Source: Bisporella sp. PMI_857
Taxonomy: Eukaryota; Ascomycota; Leotiomycetes; Helotiales; Helotiaceae
Length of the DNA: 64,000 nucleotides
Assembly: GCA_021307315.1 (NCBI GenBank)
Contig: JAJSPD010000113.1
Span: 35,286 to 99,285 of the forward strand
Reading direction: 5' to 3'
In this document: positions 53,392 through 64,000 of the stretch, piece by piece
How positions within the stretch are numbered: position 1 is the stretch's first letter
Layout of the letters: each line of letters begins with the position of its first letter
Notes under the pieces: generated by a model
The model's database searches: none
What the model was told of the DNA's origin: nothing
The model's input: the letters and a program-made list of their open reading frames with translations, nothing else
Position numbers and translations under genes: made by a program

Positions 53392-54624
53392 ATGGCTGAA
53401 GCTATTCCTAAAGATAGGAGGAACAGGGCTAAAGGCAAAGAAAGGGCCAAACCAGGAGAATTCTCGGGTATAAGCAACACGGCAGATACTCAGGAGTTTG
53501 TTGTAGCAAACTCCACATTTTTCGACCAAACCATTCTTATAACTTTGCTACAAAGGCTAAAAAGCAACCAGAAAGAATTTTCTCGTACTTAGGCGGAACA
53601 AAATAAAGCCCAGGAAATAAAGTTCCAAGCTTTGGAAAGGGAATTAGCTTCCCGACATCGGACTCAGAGTAGATCCCGAAACAGCTCCGACACTACAGAT
53701 CCTGACTACTTTAAGCGTAGTAGAGAACAGATTCTAAAAGCTTTAAACTATAGCGGTTTCAGAAAAACAAAAAAAGTCAAAGAACTTACGGACAGTGTAG
53801 ACCCAACTTATCGTTCGTGGAAAATAGAGCTTGCGGTGAAGTTTCGGAATTCCTCCAGCCAATTTTTCGATAAGCAAGCTCGGATAGATTACGTGTTTAT
53901 CAGTACTAGTAGAGATACTTAGCAACACTTTGAAACACGTATAAAGCTGGATTGTGCTGACCTTTTCAGTTCTGTAGCAGACATGCTAACTTACTTTGAC
54001 ATGCTGTTTGTTGACTTTAATAAAGTCAGCAAAAGCAGAATAGCTTACTATGAGTTAATAATAAAGGAAAGTGAGTTTTTTGCTTCATTCCGCACTAAGT
54101 TTTTGCAGCTGGCAAACAAAGGCAACGTACCCAAAAAGGACTGGAAAGACGACTTGTTTCGGAAGCTTACAGTCGGCTTGCAAACTAGCTTATTGCCTGT
54201 AAAGTCTATACTGGAGAGTTTTCAAGAATTGAGCGATAAGGCCTACAGTGTCTACTAAGACCAAGCACATCTACAGAAGCGCATATCCCGCAAAAGCAAG
54301 CAGAAAACGCTCCAGGAAGAAAACGACACTTTTCTACTTAAGCCAAGTCGCAGCACACCTGGGAAGCCTACAGTCTCGACTACAGCTGGAGTCCTTGCGC
54401 TACGGGCATTTACGCTCGCAGTTCAGCCCCGGAAAAGCCAAACACCTGCCCCAACTGCCGACGAGTTATGCTACAACTGCGACAAGCCAGGCCACTACGC
54501 GTTCTCGTGTCCGTCACTACGCAGGCCAACGCTAGTAAAAGCATTAGAAACAATATCGGAAAAAAAAGTGACAGTAGAGTTTGTTAGTGACTCTAATAAA
54601 GATCAGGGAAACGAATCACTCTAG
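53392..54624 (+). pseudogene. Chromovirus G gag, with Gln-to-stop changes
   Basis: One frame: MAEAIPKDRRNRAKGKERAK..., a coiled-coil-like ITLLQRLKSNQKEF, the matrix/capsid-type part (KIELAVKFRNSSSQFF..., FRKLTVGLQTSLLP) and knuckle CYNCDKPGHYAFSC near 54470. Stops at 53590, 53920 and 54256 (TAG/TAG/TAA) sit where Gln is expected. Ends at 54622-54624. Confidence 0.88.
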
Positions 54625-54749
54625 GCAAAGTCTTTTACTTAAAGCGGAAAAAGCGAGTCGACTCTAAAAAAATAAACTTAAAGAAGTTAATTGGCGGGCC
54701 GCTGCTAAACAAAGCATGTACGTTAGTTAAGAATAGATTTGCTTATAAC

Positions 54750-57700
54750 ACTGTGGCTCTTTTTGATACTGGAGCAAACGGATGGCTTTTTATTGACACG
54801 GCTCTGGCCGACCTGTTAAGAAAACGTTTTGGTTGTACCGTACAACAACTGGCCAACTCAGTGCCTGTAACTGGTTTTAATGACAAAAAAGGAACCGTAA
54901 TTTTTCAGGCTTTAGTTATTACGCTAAAGATTGATAGGAAAAGATTTACTGATTTAATATTTTTGATTACCGACTTAAAGCACTATAAAGTAATCGTAAG
55001 CAGAAAGTAGATAGCAAAAATGGATATAGCTTTTGCGGTTCGTAAACGCAAGCTAGTATAGCTTACGGCTCTGCCACGAACCGTAACGTTTGACCGTTTT
55101 ATTTTGTATTCCAAAGACTTGCTGGAAAAAGCTTTTGTGGATCACGTGGCTCAAGAAGATATAAATAGAAAAAATAAAGCGTTCAACAAAACCGTCTTTG
55201 TTCCTGTTTATACTATTCTTCTACGTTAAGAAGCGTTCTTTTCGCTATCTTTTTCAACGACTAACACGCCCAGGATCGGCAACGTGAGATTTACAGCTGC
55301 TTTTAAGCCAATAGTTGAAAAAGTAGTAGAACTTGCTGCCGCAGCTAAGCCGACAAAAGACCGTTTCTGGTACGTAAACAAAACGGATTACAACTATTAT
55401 ATAAAAAACAACTTGCAAAAAATAAAAAAACAACTTGCGAGTATAGTCAAGCTACGTTTGACGAAAGCTACTCGCAAAATAGTTAACAAGATCCGTAAGG
55501 TTACAGCAAACGCTCACAGCTTCGACATTGCTGTAATTAGCGCTCCCGCATTTACGCTAAACCTGAAAAGAAAGGACAACGAAGTGTTCGCAGTTAGCTT
55601 GTATAAGCTAGATAGATTGCTGGAAAAGCGCAAAGCTTTAGAACGAATAGACTTTTGTAGCATCGACGAAGACGAAAACGAGCGTTTAGTGGAAGATTTA
55701 GTGCCTGACGAACTTCGAGACTTGAAAAACATATTCTCAAAAAAGGCATTCAACGAGCTACCTTCACACCGAACTGCTGTAGATCACAAAATCGAGTTTA
55801 CGGGCGAGAATACTTTTCGACACAGCCCGCTGATTCGGCTGACTACTAAAGAGCTACAAACGCTAAAAGACTATATTATAAACAACTTAGATAAAGGCTT
55901 TATTGTTTCTAGCTATGCTCTATTTGCAGCGCTAGTGCTATTCGTGCGAAAGCCTAACGAAAGTTTACGGCTGTGTATCGACTATCGCAAACTCAACAGT
56001 ATCACTCGTAAAGATTAATACTTTTTCTTTTTTATTAATGAAACTTTGTTACGATTTACGAAAGCCAAAATATTCACTAAGCTAGACATACGCTAAGCGT
56101 TTTACAGAATACGGATTTATTCTGATTCGGAAAAGCTAACTACGTTTCGTACTCGCTACGGAACGTACAAATGCAAAGTGCTACTTTTTAGCTTGACTAA
56201 CAGGCCCGCAACGTATCAGCGCTACATAAACGAAGTGTTGTTCGATTATCTGGATGATTTCTGTACAGCGTACTTAAACGACATTTTAATATACTTAGAG
56301 AACGAGCTGGAGCATACGAAGCACGTTCGTAAAGTGCTATTGCGACTTCGTGAAGCTGGATTACAAGTAAATATCAAGAAAACTGAATTCAGCGTCACCC
56401 GAACTAAGTACTTAGAGTTTATTGTAACTACTGACGGTATTGAGGTAGACCCAGAAAAAGTACAAATTGTTAATAACTGGAAGCCTTCTACGTCCGTACG
56501 CGGCATACAGTCATTTTTCGGCTTTTGCAATTTTTACCGACGATTCATTAAAGACTACGAAGCTATTGCCCGCCCGTTGAACCGCCTGACAAGCAAGGAC
56601 GTTCCGTTCGATTTCAATGATGAGTGCTACGCATCGTTCGAGCGGCTGAAGCAAGCGCTAGTTACGGCTTCAGTACTGACTTATTACGACCCGCAAAAAG
56701 AGGTTTTGCTAAAGACAGACGCTTTTGATAAAGTGATTGCGGGAGTATTGTCTCAAAGAGCTACAGACGACGAAAACGCTCTATAGCAACTTGTAGGCTA
56801 TTTCTCAAAAACTTTGACTTTTGCAAAGCTTAACTACTAGATACACAACAAAGAAATGCTAGCTATAGTTCGCTTTTTCGAGCAATGAAAAGCTGATTTA
56901 GCACGAACGGACCACAAAGTCAAGATAGTTACGGATCACAAAGCGCTGGAGTATTTTATGACTTCTAAAAAGCTTAACGGTCGCTAGGCTAGGTAGGCCG
57001 AAGCATTGTCTGAATTCTTTTTTACAATCACATATCGGCCTGGCCGCAAGAATAAGAAAGCAGACGCGTTGACACGAAGAGATCAGGATACAAATGATTT
57101 ACATGCCACCAAAAAGCGCTATCGCACACAGCAGTTCCTTACAGATAACCAAGTCGACTCTCGTATTCGCGCAAAACTGCTGCCTAACGCACAACTTACG
57201 CTCGCACTAATAGAAAAGCCGACAAGCTCGCAAACGGCAACTTTGTCAGAAACTTTATTTCTATAGGTACTCGCAGACCGAATCGTAGCCGCTAATCGCA
57301 GCTTTCCAGAACTAGCAACAGATCGTCAGCGAGCAGAAAGCAGAAAGCAAAACTGGACTGTAAGCAACGGGCTGTTGCTGTAGCAAAGTCGACTAGTAGT
57401 CTCTCTTACCGACAATCTCTGCACGGAGCTGATTCAGGAGGCCCACGCTCAAGTGTCGGCAGCACACCCTGGCCGGACCAAAACCGTAGCTGTAATAGCT
57501 AGGCAATACTGGTGGAAAAGTTTACGCACCGACGTAAAGCAATACATGAACAACTGTAGAAAGTGCAAACGCGCTACAGTATTCAGAAACAAAGCTACAG
57601 GCAAGCTACAACTTTTGCCGGTTCCGGAAAAGCCGTAGCAACATGTGGCTATAGACTTCAAATCGTACTTTACGGACTGTTACGGGTATGATTCGGTGCT

Positions 57701-58790
57701 AGTAGTAATAGACAAGTTCTGTAAACAGTCTATAACGATTCTATATTACAAAACGACAACTGCAAAAGACATAGCACAGCTGTTTATTAATCACGTTTAC
57801 AAGTCACGAAAAGCACTAACTACTATTGTATCAGACAAAGGTTTTCAGTTTATTTCAACGTTTTGGCACGAGCTTTGTTGAATTCTCGGAGTGAAACTTA
57901 AGCTTTCGACAGCGTTCCACTTTTAAACTGACGGGCAGACAGAAATTATAAACCAGTACTTTGATTAGAAGCTTCGGCTTTTTATAAACTATTATTAAGA
58001 CAACTGGTCGAGCCTGGTCGCTTTAATGGACTACGCACAGCTGACTTTACCTCACGAAAGCTTAAGTATGCTATCTTCGTTCGAAGTGCTTAATAGATAC
58101 GCGCCAACTACGTTTTATAACTGAAACAGGCCGAAAGAGCCTGTAACAGCCAGAGAAAAGCTAAGCGTGGAAGAAGCAACTGCTTTCGCCAAAAAGATGC
58201 ATTCTACTTGGAATACGGCCGGTAGCTTGATCCGTAAAGCTTAGGAACGAATAGAAGCGTCTGTAAATAAACACTGCAGAGACACCGATTTTGGCGTAGA
58301 CGACTAGGTATACGTGTCGACAAAGAATTAGAAAACCGACAGGCTTAGCAAAAAGCTCGATATTCAGAACGCTGGACTTTACAAAATTCTGGCTCGAGAA
58401 AGAAACTTTTACCGGCTGCAGCTGCCTGACAATTTACGAATACATTCAGTATTCGCACTACAGCTGCTTCGTAAAGCTGCAATGGATTCGTTACCAGGCT
58501 AGCTGCTTGTGCCAGAACCACTTATACAGGTTACGGAGGACGAAAAGTGAAAAGTCGAAGAAATTCTGGCTGTTCGAGTTCGTAATCGACAGCTGCAGTA
58601 CAAAGCAAAGTGGGTAGAATACGATATCGACCCCGAATAGTATCCAGCCTCCAATTTCAAGTACAGCCCACACAAGGTTAGAGACTTCCACTTACGCAAC
58701 TCTACACTCCGAGGGCCGCCGGCGAACCTACTGGAATGGATCAAAGAGTGGGAACAAGGCAAAGACGACTACGACGAGCTAGATGACAAT
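54750..58790 (+). pseudogene. Chromovirus G pol and chromodomain, many stops
   Basis: Protease VALFDTGANGWLFID (54753 on). RT from 55284 (FSKKAFNELPSHRTAVDHKI, LFVRKPNESLRLCIDYRKLN) through AYLNDILIYLE, where YLDD has become YLND (near 56277). RNase H LLKTDAFDKVIAGVLSQ (56710). Integrase with a CRKCKRA finger (57564), a VAIDFK Asp, SDKGFQF and TDGQTEI. Chromodomain (QLQYKAKWVE...PEWYPASNF, 58590-58660). Stops are nearly all TAG/TAA at Gln or TGA/TAG at Trp. Nonfunctional. Confidence 0.9.
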
Positions 58791-58803
58791 TCGGAAGCAT
58801 CAG

Positions 58804-58837
58804 AAAGCTTGAGGGCAAGCTTTTTCGGAAGGGGGGG
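58804..58837 (+). other. Hairpin and polypurine tract before the 3' LTR of G
   Basis: 8-bp stem AAAGCTTG-AGGG-CAAGCTTT (58804-58823), then GGAAGGGGGGG. Matches F1 (37858-37892) with a compensating change in the outer stem pair. Confidence 0.75.
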
Positions 58838-58840
58838 TGA

Positions 58841-59043
58841 TGTCACGGCGCTGGCGCGCCTACAGCTCTTTTATGGCCTAACAGCCCGTAAGGCATCCAC
58901 ATTGGGGATCACGCGGAACGCCACGTGGCCCAAACACCTGTATATATGCTTCCCTCTCTGCCTCCATAGTCCTGTAGTTCTATTATTCTCGATTCTTACC
59001 CGTATTACTTTGAGCCGTTGCTCTTATTCTACGTGCCGTGACA
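58841..59043 (+). repeat. Chromovirus G 3' LTR, 203 bp
   Basis: One base different from the 5' LTR. Followed by GTTAG. Confidence 0.95.
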
Positions 59044-59650
59044 GTTAGTGTGTAAATTTGTCGATTTGTGAAATGAAGGAAAAGTCATGTAGTTCGGTCC
59101 ACGAGACGAAAAAGTCTGCAAACGAGTCAGACGGGCCTTAATACGATGGTTGCCAAAGCAAATAGTGCAAGTTGAAGTCGCCTGCTATAAAAGTAGCCGA
59201 AAGGAAAGTAAATGCCGGCAAAGACATCAGAGCGGTGGCTGCGCCTTGGCTTCTGTATACGTTCCCTATAAGGGCATTGTACACATTTATAATCATAAGC
59301 GGCTGGTTTGTAGGCATTTGGATTGTCAAGAAAAGCAAGTCGTTGGCTATTTCGTCGTTTTGCGGAAATGGACGTATTTGTGTAGCGCGTAATCCTACCC
59401 CTTTGCGTACGTATGTCATGACGCGAGGGGTGTGGTCGAAAGTGTCGACTAGAGAAAAGCATTCAAAAGAAGAGTGTGTTTTTGTTATTCGTCTGTCTAA
59501 GTCGGTAAAAATGCGAAGCTTTTGAACCAGAAGAACGTCGACTGAAAAGTTAAAAGCTGTAGAAAGAGCTAGCTCGTGCGAGCTAGTGCCTTTCCCTACG
59601 TTTATTGAAAGAATCGAAAAAGAGGAAAAAAGGCTTCTGCTACTCATTAC
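59044..59650 (-). pseudogene. LINE copy A, endonuclease N-terminal part
   Basis: Minus strand frame from about 59647: VGKGTSSHELALSTA (QxNVGK-type start), VDVLLVQKLRIF (E of the catalytic QEP replaced by K), LTIQMPTNQPLMIINVYNA, and IAGDFNLHYLLWQ with the Asp-Asn pair. Split from its end by element G. Confidence 0.8.
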
Positions 59651-59879
59651 AGCGCTGTGCTTGCAAAAAGGCGCTTTCCGGGCAGAAGTTGCTCGGAAAG
59701 CGAGAGTATTAAGAACCGTAAGTCTTGGCTTGTAGTAAGAAGGAGTGTGAAGGATTGTCTGGTAAGAGGAGTGTTGGGTCTTGTTGGTGCTTCAGGAATA
59801 TCTACTTCTATAAAGTCTAGCGCGTCCTGTTGCGTAAAAAGAGGGCAGTTGGCCGCTTTAGTCCTCAGGTAAGCGGCAG

Positions 59880-61440
59880 AACATGATTGTCGAATTTGGG
59901 CTTTTTGTTGTTTAGTTGGGCCAGCTTAGCCCGGCTTAGACCGTAGTAAGCATTCTATGAAGTCGGCCGGGTGAGGGCCGTGGCAGTGGATACAGCGTGA
60001 AGGGCAAGCGTAAGCTGGTGTGGAGCACAGTGTGTGATTTTTTTCGGTATGTTTAGTAGAGCCGCATAATCGGCAGCGGGAGGCTCTATGTCAGGTGCCA
60101 GGATGTCACGTGCTAAAGAGGCAAGGAGCGGCTCGGTAAGAGCCATGATGCTGGGCACATATGGGCACGTGGGCAGCCGCCAGGGGTACGGAGGGTATAA
60201 GTAGGGGACTCGGGACGTAGTAGAGAAGGTAGAGATTAGTCTTGTATCAGAATTGCAGTTGACTTGTGCCACACTACTCCAGCACCTTACACTCTAACGC
60301 AAGTCCGTTCGTTGTGCCACATAAAGCAGCGACTGCATTGTATAGTAACTACTTTTTTAGGTAAAAGTTTGATAAAGACTCTAGCCCCGAATAAAAAAAA
60401 AGAGCGAAGAAAAAAATTAGTGTTGCATAGAAGTCTGACGATCCAAGTAGTTAAGGCCGTAAAAAAAGACTCAGAGCTAAAGCGAGTTTCCGCGATTTGT
60501 GTTAGTGTAACATTGAGCTCTTCGGTAAAAGCCGATAAAGAAGCTTTGATGTAACCGGGATTTAGGTAATTTAGTTATTTTAAAAGCTTTAGAAAGACCT
60601 AGGAATTAAAGCGATCCGGTAGCTGACCAGGTTGCCAGCTTTCTCGACTGTACAAAGCCTTTTAGCGAAGAACAGCGCCGTGATTTGAAGGATTAGCGAA
60701 TCCAGTGAGTCTTGCGGGTGTGGAGAAAGCGAGCAGAAAGCGTATCCCGTTTTTGTAGTTTAGACTTCTTTGACTAGTTTTTTCCCTAAAGCCTTGTTGA
60801 AGTCGTTTTGTATGCTGTATGCTAACACCGCCCTGAGCACGTGATTTTCAGGTAAACGTACAAACAAGCGGTTGTCGAAAAAAGAAGCTTTTGGAAGAGC
60901 ACTCTTTTTTGGTTGTGTGCTAACTCGGGAAGCTAATGTTGAGGATAGTTTAGTTGTTGTGCGTTTTTGTGTGAGCTCTTGGAAGCTAACGGCGGAGAAA
61001 AATGCGGCGGGTGCGGAAGATGTGTTTTCTTCGGTAAAGGAAACTGGTGAGGCGGTAGTAATCGAAGCGTTGCTTGTAGCGCTGGAGAGTTTGTGAGAGC
61101 AGATATAGAGTAATGGAGGCCGGAGAGAGCCTCGCACGTAGTTGTCAAAATGGTGTTGGGCCACGGTAGAAATGTCTTGGCAAAACGCGTAAAAGCTTTT
61201 GCGCAGATGTAAAAGGAGTGCTTTAGCAAAGTCTCTTTAGAGTTGCTCGTCGAGTAGGTTTGCTATGTTGCTGAAAAGAAGGGTAGCTTCTTCGGCCCTG
61301 GTAAATGCGGCTGTGGTTACAGCGAGTAGTGTGACTGCGAGTGATTTTTGACGCGTCGAGGACGCGCCTCCTGCGGGGGTGCTTTGCGGCATACCCGCTG
61401 GGGGAGGGGGGAGGAGGAGCAATGTGCAGTGTATAGAGCA
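59880..61440 (-). pseudogene. LINE copy A, ORF1, split by a solo LTR
   Basis: Minus strand. The N-terminal part is Pro/Ser-rich (61420-61240), then a core with FDNRLFVRLPENHVLRA (60890-60820). Three Cys knuckles (CSRCFMWHNERTC, CRLCGSTKHTEKNHTLC, CIHCHGPHPADFIEC) lie at 60340-59940 and become continuous only when the family C LTR (60089-60291, plus one duplicate CTCTA) is skipped. Some stops. Confidence 0.75.
60089..60291 (+). repeat. Solo LTR, family C, 203 bp
   Basis: TGTCAGGTGCCAGG...CACCTTACA with exact duplication CTCTA (60084-60088 and 60292-60296). Empty-site counterpart of the LTR at 43206-43598. Confidence 0.93.
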
Positions 61441-61522
61441 GTAATCAGACGAAGCTTCAGCAGGAGTTTGATCTGATCTGCCTTGCTATCTTCTTTTTTT
61501 TTATTGATTATTGGCTGTTGTT

Positions 61523-61556
61523 GGTTTGTTTGTTTGTTTGTTTGTTTGTTTGTTTT
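61523..61556 (+). repeat. (GTTT)n tail of LINE copy B
   Basis: Seven to eight GTTT units, then the same 3' UTR as copy A. Confidence 0.85.
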
Positions 61557-62289
61557 GTTTTTCTATTTAACGTCTAACTAAAGGGCCGTGCAAAGCACGG
61601 GACCTACTCCGTGCTCGAAGATATGACGCTAGGAGTAAACTCCTAGAAACCAGAGGCTGAAGGCCTGGGGCATGTTGAGATACTTGGCGTTATTCCTTAA
61701 CCGCAAGTATTAGACAGGAAGGTATTTACACTGAAACTGGGAAATGAGCCTTCCTCTACGCTCTAGCCCTCTTACTCCCCGTGGCTCTCGCACCGTCATT
61801 ATGTGATGTTTGGGACAAAGGAAAAAGTAATAGTTTGACAAAAGAAATGGCCAGCTAGCTGGTTTTGCGGTAAGGACAGATGTCCTCAAAAAAGCGGGTT
61901 TTGCGCCACCATTCAGTTAGCGTAGCGGCACCTTCGCTAGTGCCGAGTAGTTGTGGGATTAGAGTGGAAGGAGGCCCTCGAGGTCGGTTGCAGCGCCTGC
62001 GGGCGATTCTGCAGAAAAAGAAGTGAATAGGAGTTTTAGGGAGGCCGCAGGAGCAATGAAGCTGTGCGTCTGTATGGTCGAACCTTTCGTGGTAGTCTTT
62101 GAAGTCGCCATGATTTGACCTGGCTGCTATAATGCGGCCAAGCTCTTTTCTAGAAAGCCGAAGCTTTTGTGGAGGGACGGGAGCAGTGGTGATTAATAGC
62201 AGTTGGTAGTTTTCATGTGCGGAAGTCGCTTACTACTCTGCTCGTGCTTTTGAAGCTTGCTGTGCGTGCCATTTCTTTAGTGAAGCAAA

Positions 62290-64000
62290 CGACAATGGAT
62301 AAAGAGCATTAAGGAGCTGGGAAGAGCCTTTACGGGCTTCTGCATCTGCCAGGTCGTTTCCGGGAATGTTTGCGTGGCCAAGCACCCACCGGATGTGTAT
62401 GTCGCCGGCTGGTGTAGCGTTGTCTCTTTTTTGCTAGTTTTCTCTAGCTTTAATAAAAGAATTGAAAATAGGCTGTGAAGTGGTAAGTGAAAGAGACAGC
62501 AAGCGTTTTGCGACTTCGAGGTTGTCGAAGCAGATCCAGGCGTTTTTGGCTAGTCCGTTCGACGAGTGACGAAGAGCTGCTTGTGCACCGAGTAGCGCAG
62601 CAATAGCTTCCGCGTCGAAGATTTCCGCGCTAGGGCCAAGAGCGAACGCTTTTTTGACTGTAGCTTCAGACAGTACTAAAGCATAGCCTGCTCCTGCGTT
62701 GCCGTTTTGGAGTTTTGAGCCGTCCGTATACACGACTATGTCGTTTGCCGGAACGTGGTGAATAAAGTGCGAAAAGGCAGCGGCCCGTTGTTCTTTTGTG
62801 TGCGTCGGGTCAGGAGCGCCTATTCGTTTCTCTATATCTGCGGGGCTTTCGGCCGGGAACCAAGGTGGTAAAGCTATCATGTCGAGCTGTTCTGAAGCAG
62901 GGAGCGACAAGTATCTTATTGCAAAACGAGTTGGGACGCGGCTTTGACGGGTCGGGATTAGTGGCTTCGAACAGCTTCGGCTCGTATGCGTAAGGGGTGC
63001 TGTGGGTCGAGCCGGCGTATGCGGATAGTTGAGCGCCTAGCTATTTCGTCGAGCTTGAGTTCGGGGGGTGCTAATCCTGATTTTCGGTATAGAATTGGGT
63101 ACGGGGTTGTTTTGAAGACCGGAAGAATAGCTTTGGCTGCAGCTCGAGTGGTAGTTTCAAGCTTTGTAAGTAGGCTATTTATTCGGTTCGAAGTGTAGCC
63201 GTTGTGTGTTTGCCTTTTTCGGCCTGGCTACTATGTTTCTGCTGCGAAGTACGCTACCGGCAGGACGCACGCTGTTACGGCCTGTCGTGTAAGCATAGGG
63301 GAGACTTTTCGAAGCGTGTTGCCGAGTGACGAGAAAGCGTGAGCTGTTTTCAGAGCTTTAGTTGCTTGAGCAAGTGCGTGGTATTTGAAAGTTAGTTTCT
63401 TGTCGAAAAGCACTCTAAGCCATTTTAAGTAAGGGCGTTCTGTGCTTTCAGATACTACGAGGGATCCAGCTGTTACCGATGGTGATCTGTTTTTGTCCGC
63501 GTGCTTGCGGGAGAAGTGTAGAAGTTCTGATTTTTCGGGGTCGAACGTAATTCCTTCCGAGCGTCTTTATTCTAGGGCTTGTGCCAGGGTAGCTGAGAGA
63601 GCGTATGTGTTTTTTCTTAGAGAGGGTGAGATTTTGTAAGTGGCGGCGTTGTCGGCGTAGCCGAATCCTTTTTGAAATAGTTTTAGGAAGAATAAAGGAG
63701 AAATGTGAAGCATAAATAGAATGCCAGAAACTGGAGAGCCCTGAGGTAGCTCGCACACGATTTCTATTTCGTCTCCGATTTCGCCGTCGAGCCGAATGTA
63801 TACTTTACGCTTTGTAGCGAACGATGCAACTCATTTTACTAAGTAATTGGGCCAGCTTTGTTCGCGTAGCTTTTTAACAAGCTTACCTGGTAGGACAGCG
63901 TCGAAAGCGCCTTTGACGTCGAGCGTAAGCATCGACGCTGTCAAGCTTTGATTCAGCGCTGTTTCGATGTCATGTGTAAGGCATGTTGTAAAGTCGACCG
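62290..64000 (-). pseudogene. LINE copy B: reverse transcriptase C-terminal half and RNase H
   Basis: Minus strand. RT frame near 63758 (CELPQGSPVSGILFML, then GFGYADNAAT, where YADD has become YADN) continues through YLEWLGVLFDKKLTFKYHA-like sequence (63413-63231). RNase H in 62910-62434 has YTDGSKLQNGNAGAGYAL, EIFDAEAIAALLGAQAAL and CFDNLEVAKRLL, followed by a stop. Better preserved than copy A. The N-terminal half lies beyond the window. Confidence 0.88.

Larger units (their letters stand above)
52906..59043 (+). mobile_element. Full-length chromovirus (Ty3/gypsy) G, 6138 bp, RIP-decayed
   Basis: LTRs at 52906-53108 and 58841-59043, duplication GTTAG (52901-52905 and 59044-59048). Gag, protease, RT, RNase H, integrase and chromodomain in order on the plus strand. 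Inserted in the LINE copy A endonuclease. Confidence 0.95.
47344..61500 (-). mobile_element. Tad-type LINE, copy A, carrying three later insertions
   Basis: Read on the minus strand: ORF1 (61440-59880), endonuclease (59650-59044 and 52905-52787), linker and reverse transcriptase (50786-48600), RNase H (48600-48100), 3' UTR and a (AAAC)n tail (complement at 47344-47373). Insertions: solo LTR C (60089-60291), chromovirus G (52906-59043) and pogo-3 (50787-52786). Without them it is about 5.8 kb. Its 5' limit near 61500 is approximate. Copy B follows directly. Confidence 0.85.
61523..64000 (-). mobile_element. Tad-type LINE, copy B, 3' part, running off the window
   Basis: Same structure as copy A in the same orientation, directly 5' of copy A's start. 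It begins with the (AAAC)n tail (complement at 61523-61556), then the 3' UTR, RNase H and reverse transcriptase. Confidence 0.9.

Noticed and set aside
1..64000. Starship-type giant element carrying the NLR cargo
   Set aside because: The cargo type fits, but no DUF3435 captain or element boundary was seen in this window.

Overview
The window looks like accessory, transposon-packed DNA of a filamentous ascomycete (Pezizomycotina). It has short GT-AG introns of about 45-95 bp with CTRAC-like branch sites and fungal NLR-type genes (HET/NB-ARC/TPR, patatin/ankyrin, HeLo-like STAND). It also has pogo/Fot1, Tad-type LINE, chromovirus, copia and Helitron elements whose stop codons mostly look like CAA/CAG to TAA/TAG or TGG to TAG/TGA changes, the mark of repeat-induced point mutation (RIP). 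I cannot name the species. No rRNA, tRNA or housekeeping gene was recognised.

Layout. 1-5.4 kb: three pogo-type DNA transposons, nested or abutting at shared TA sites; one carries a 374-bp miniature LTR element. 6-7.2 kb: an intact RNase H protein with a retroelement-like N-terminus. 7.3-8.0 kb: a LINE fragment. 9.5-17.8 kb: the only clear host-gene island, with an intact HET-NB-ARC-TPR receptor (1350 aa, 3 exons) and an intact patatin-ankyrin protein (518 aa, 5 exons), both on the minus strand, separated by a 420-bp hAT-type MITE and a solo LTR. 18-22 kb: non-coding DNA, tandem repeats and solo LTRs. 22.8-33.6 kb: a decayed Helitron (minus) split inside its PIF1 helicase by a full-length copia element (24481-30033). 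34.3-35.5 kb: the start of a third immunity-type gene (HeLo-like STAND N-terminus), cut off and fused in frame to a chromovirus integrase. 35.5-39.5 kb: two truncated chromoviruses back to back; the first carries a three-exon antisense gene for a Cys-rich protein. 39.5-47.3 kb: a decayed LINE and gypsy pol riddled with solo LTRs, plus hairpin repeats. 47.3-61.5 kb: a LINE (minus) holding a pogo element (itself broken by a solo LTR), a full-length chromovirus and another solo LTR. 61.5-64 kb: a second LINE copy in tandem, running off the end.

How it fits together. The host cargo is of the allorecognition/NLR type. Everything else is mobile DNA, datable by nesting. I reconstructed 12 solo LTRs with exact 5-bp target duplications, two full-length LTR elements, one miniature LTR element and one MITE with an 8-bp duplication. 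The most original items are the antisense spliced gene inside the chromovirus, the 374-bp miniature LTR element, the RT-like/RNase H fusion, the in-frame STAND-integrase chimera, the hairpin beside the polypurine tract with a compensatory change, and retroelements whose coding regions are full of RIP-type stops while their LTRs are identical or nearly so.
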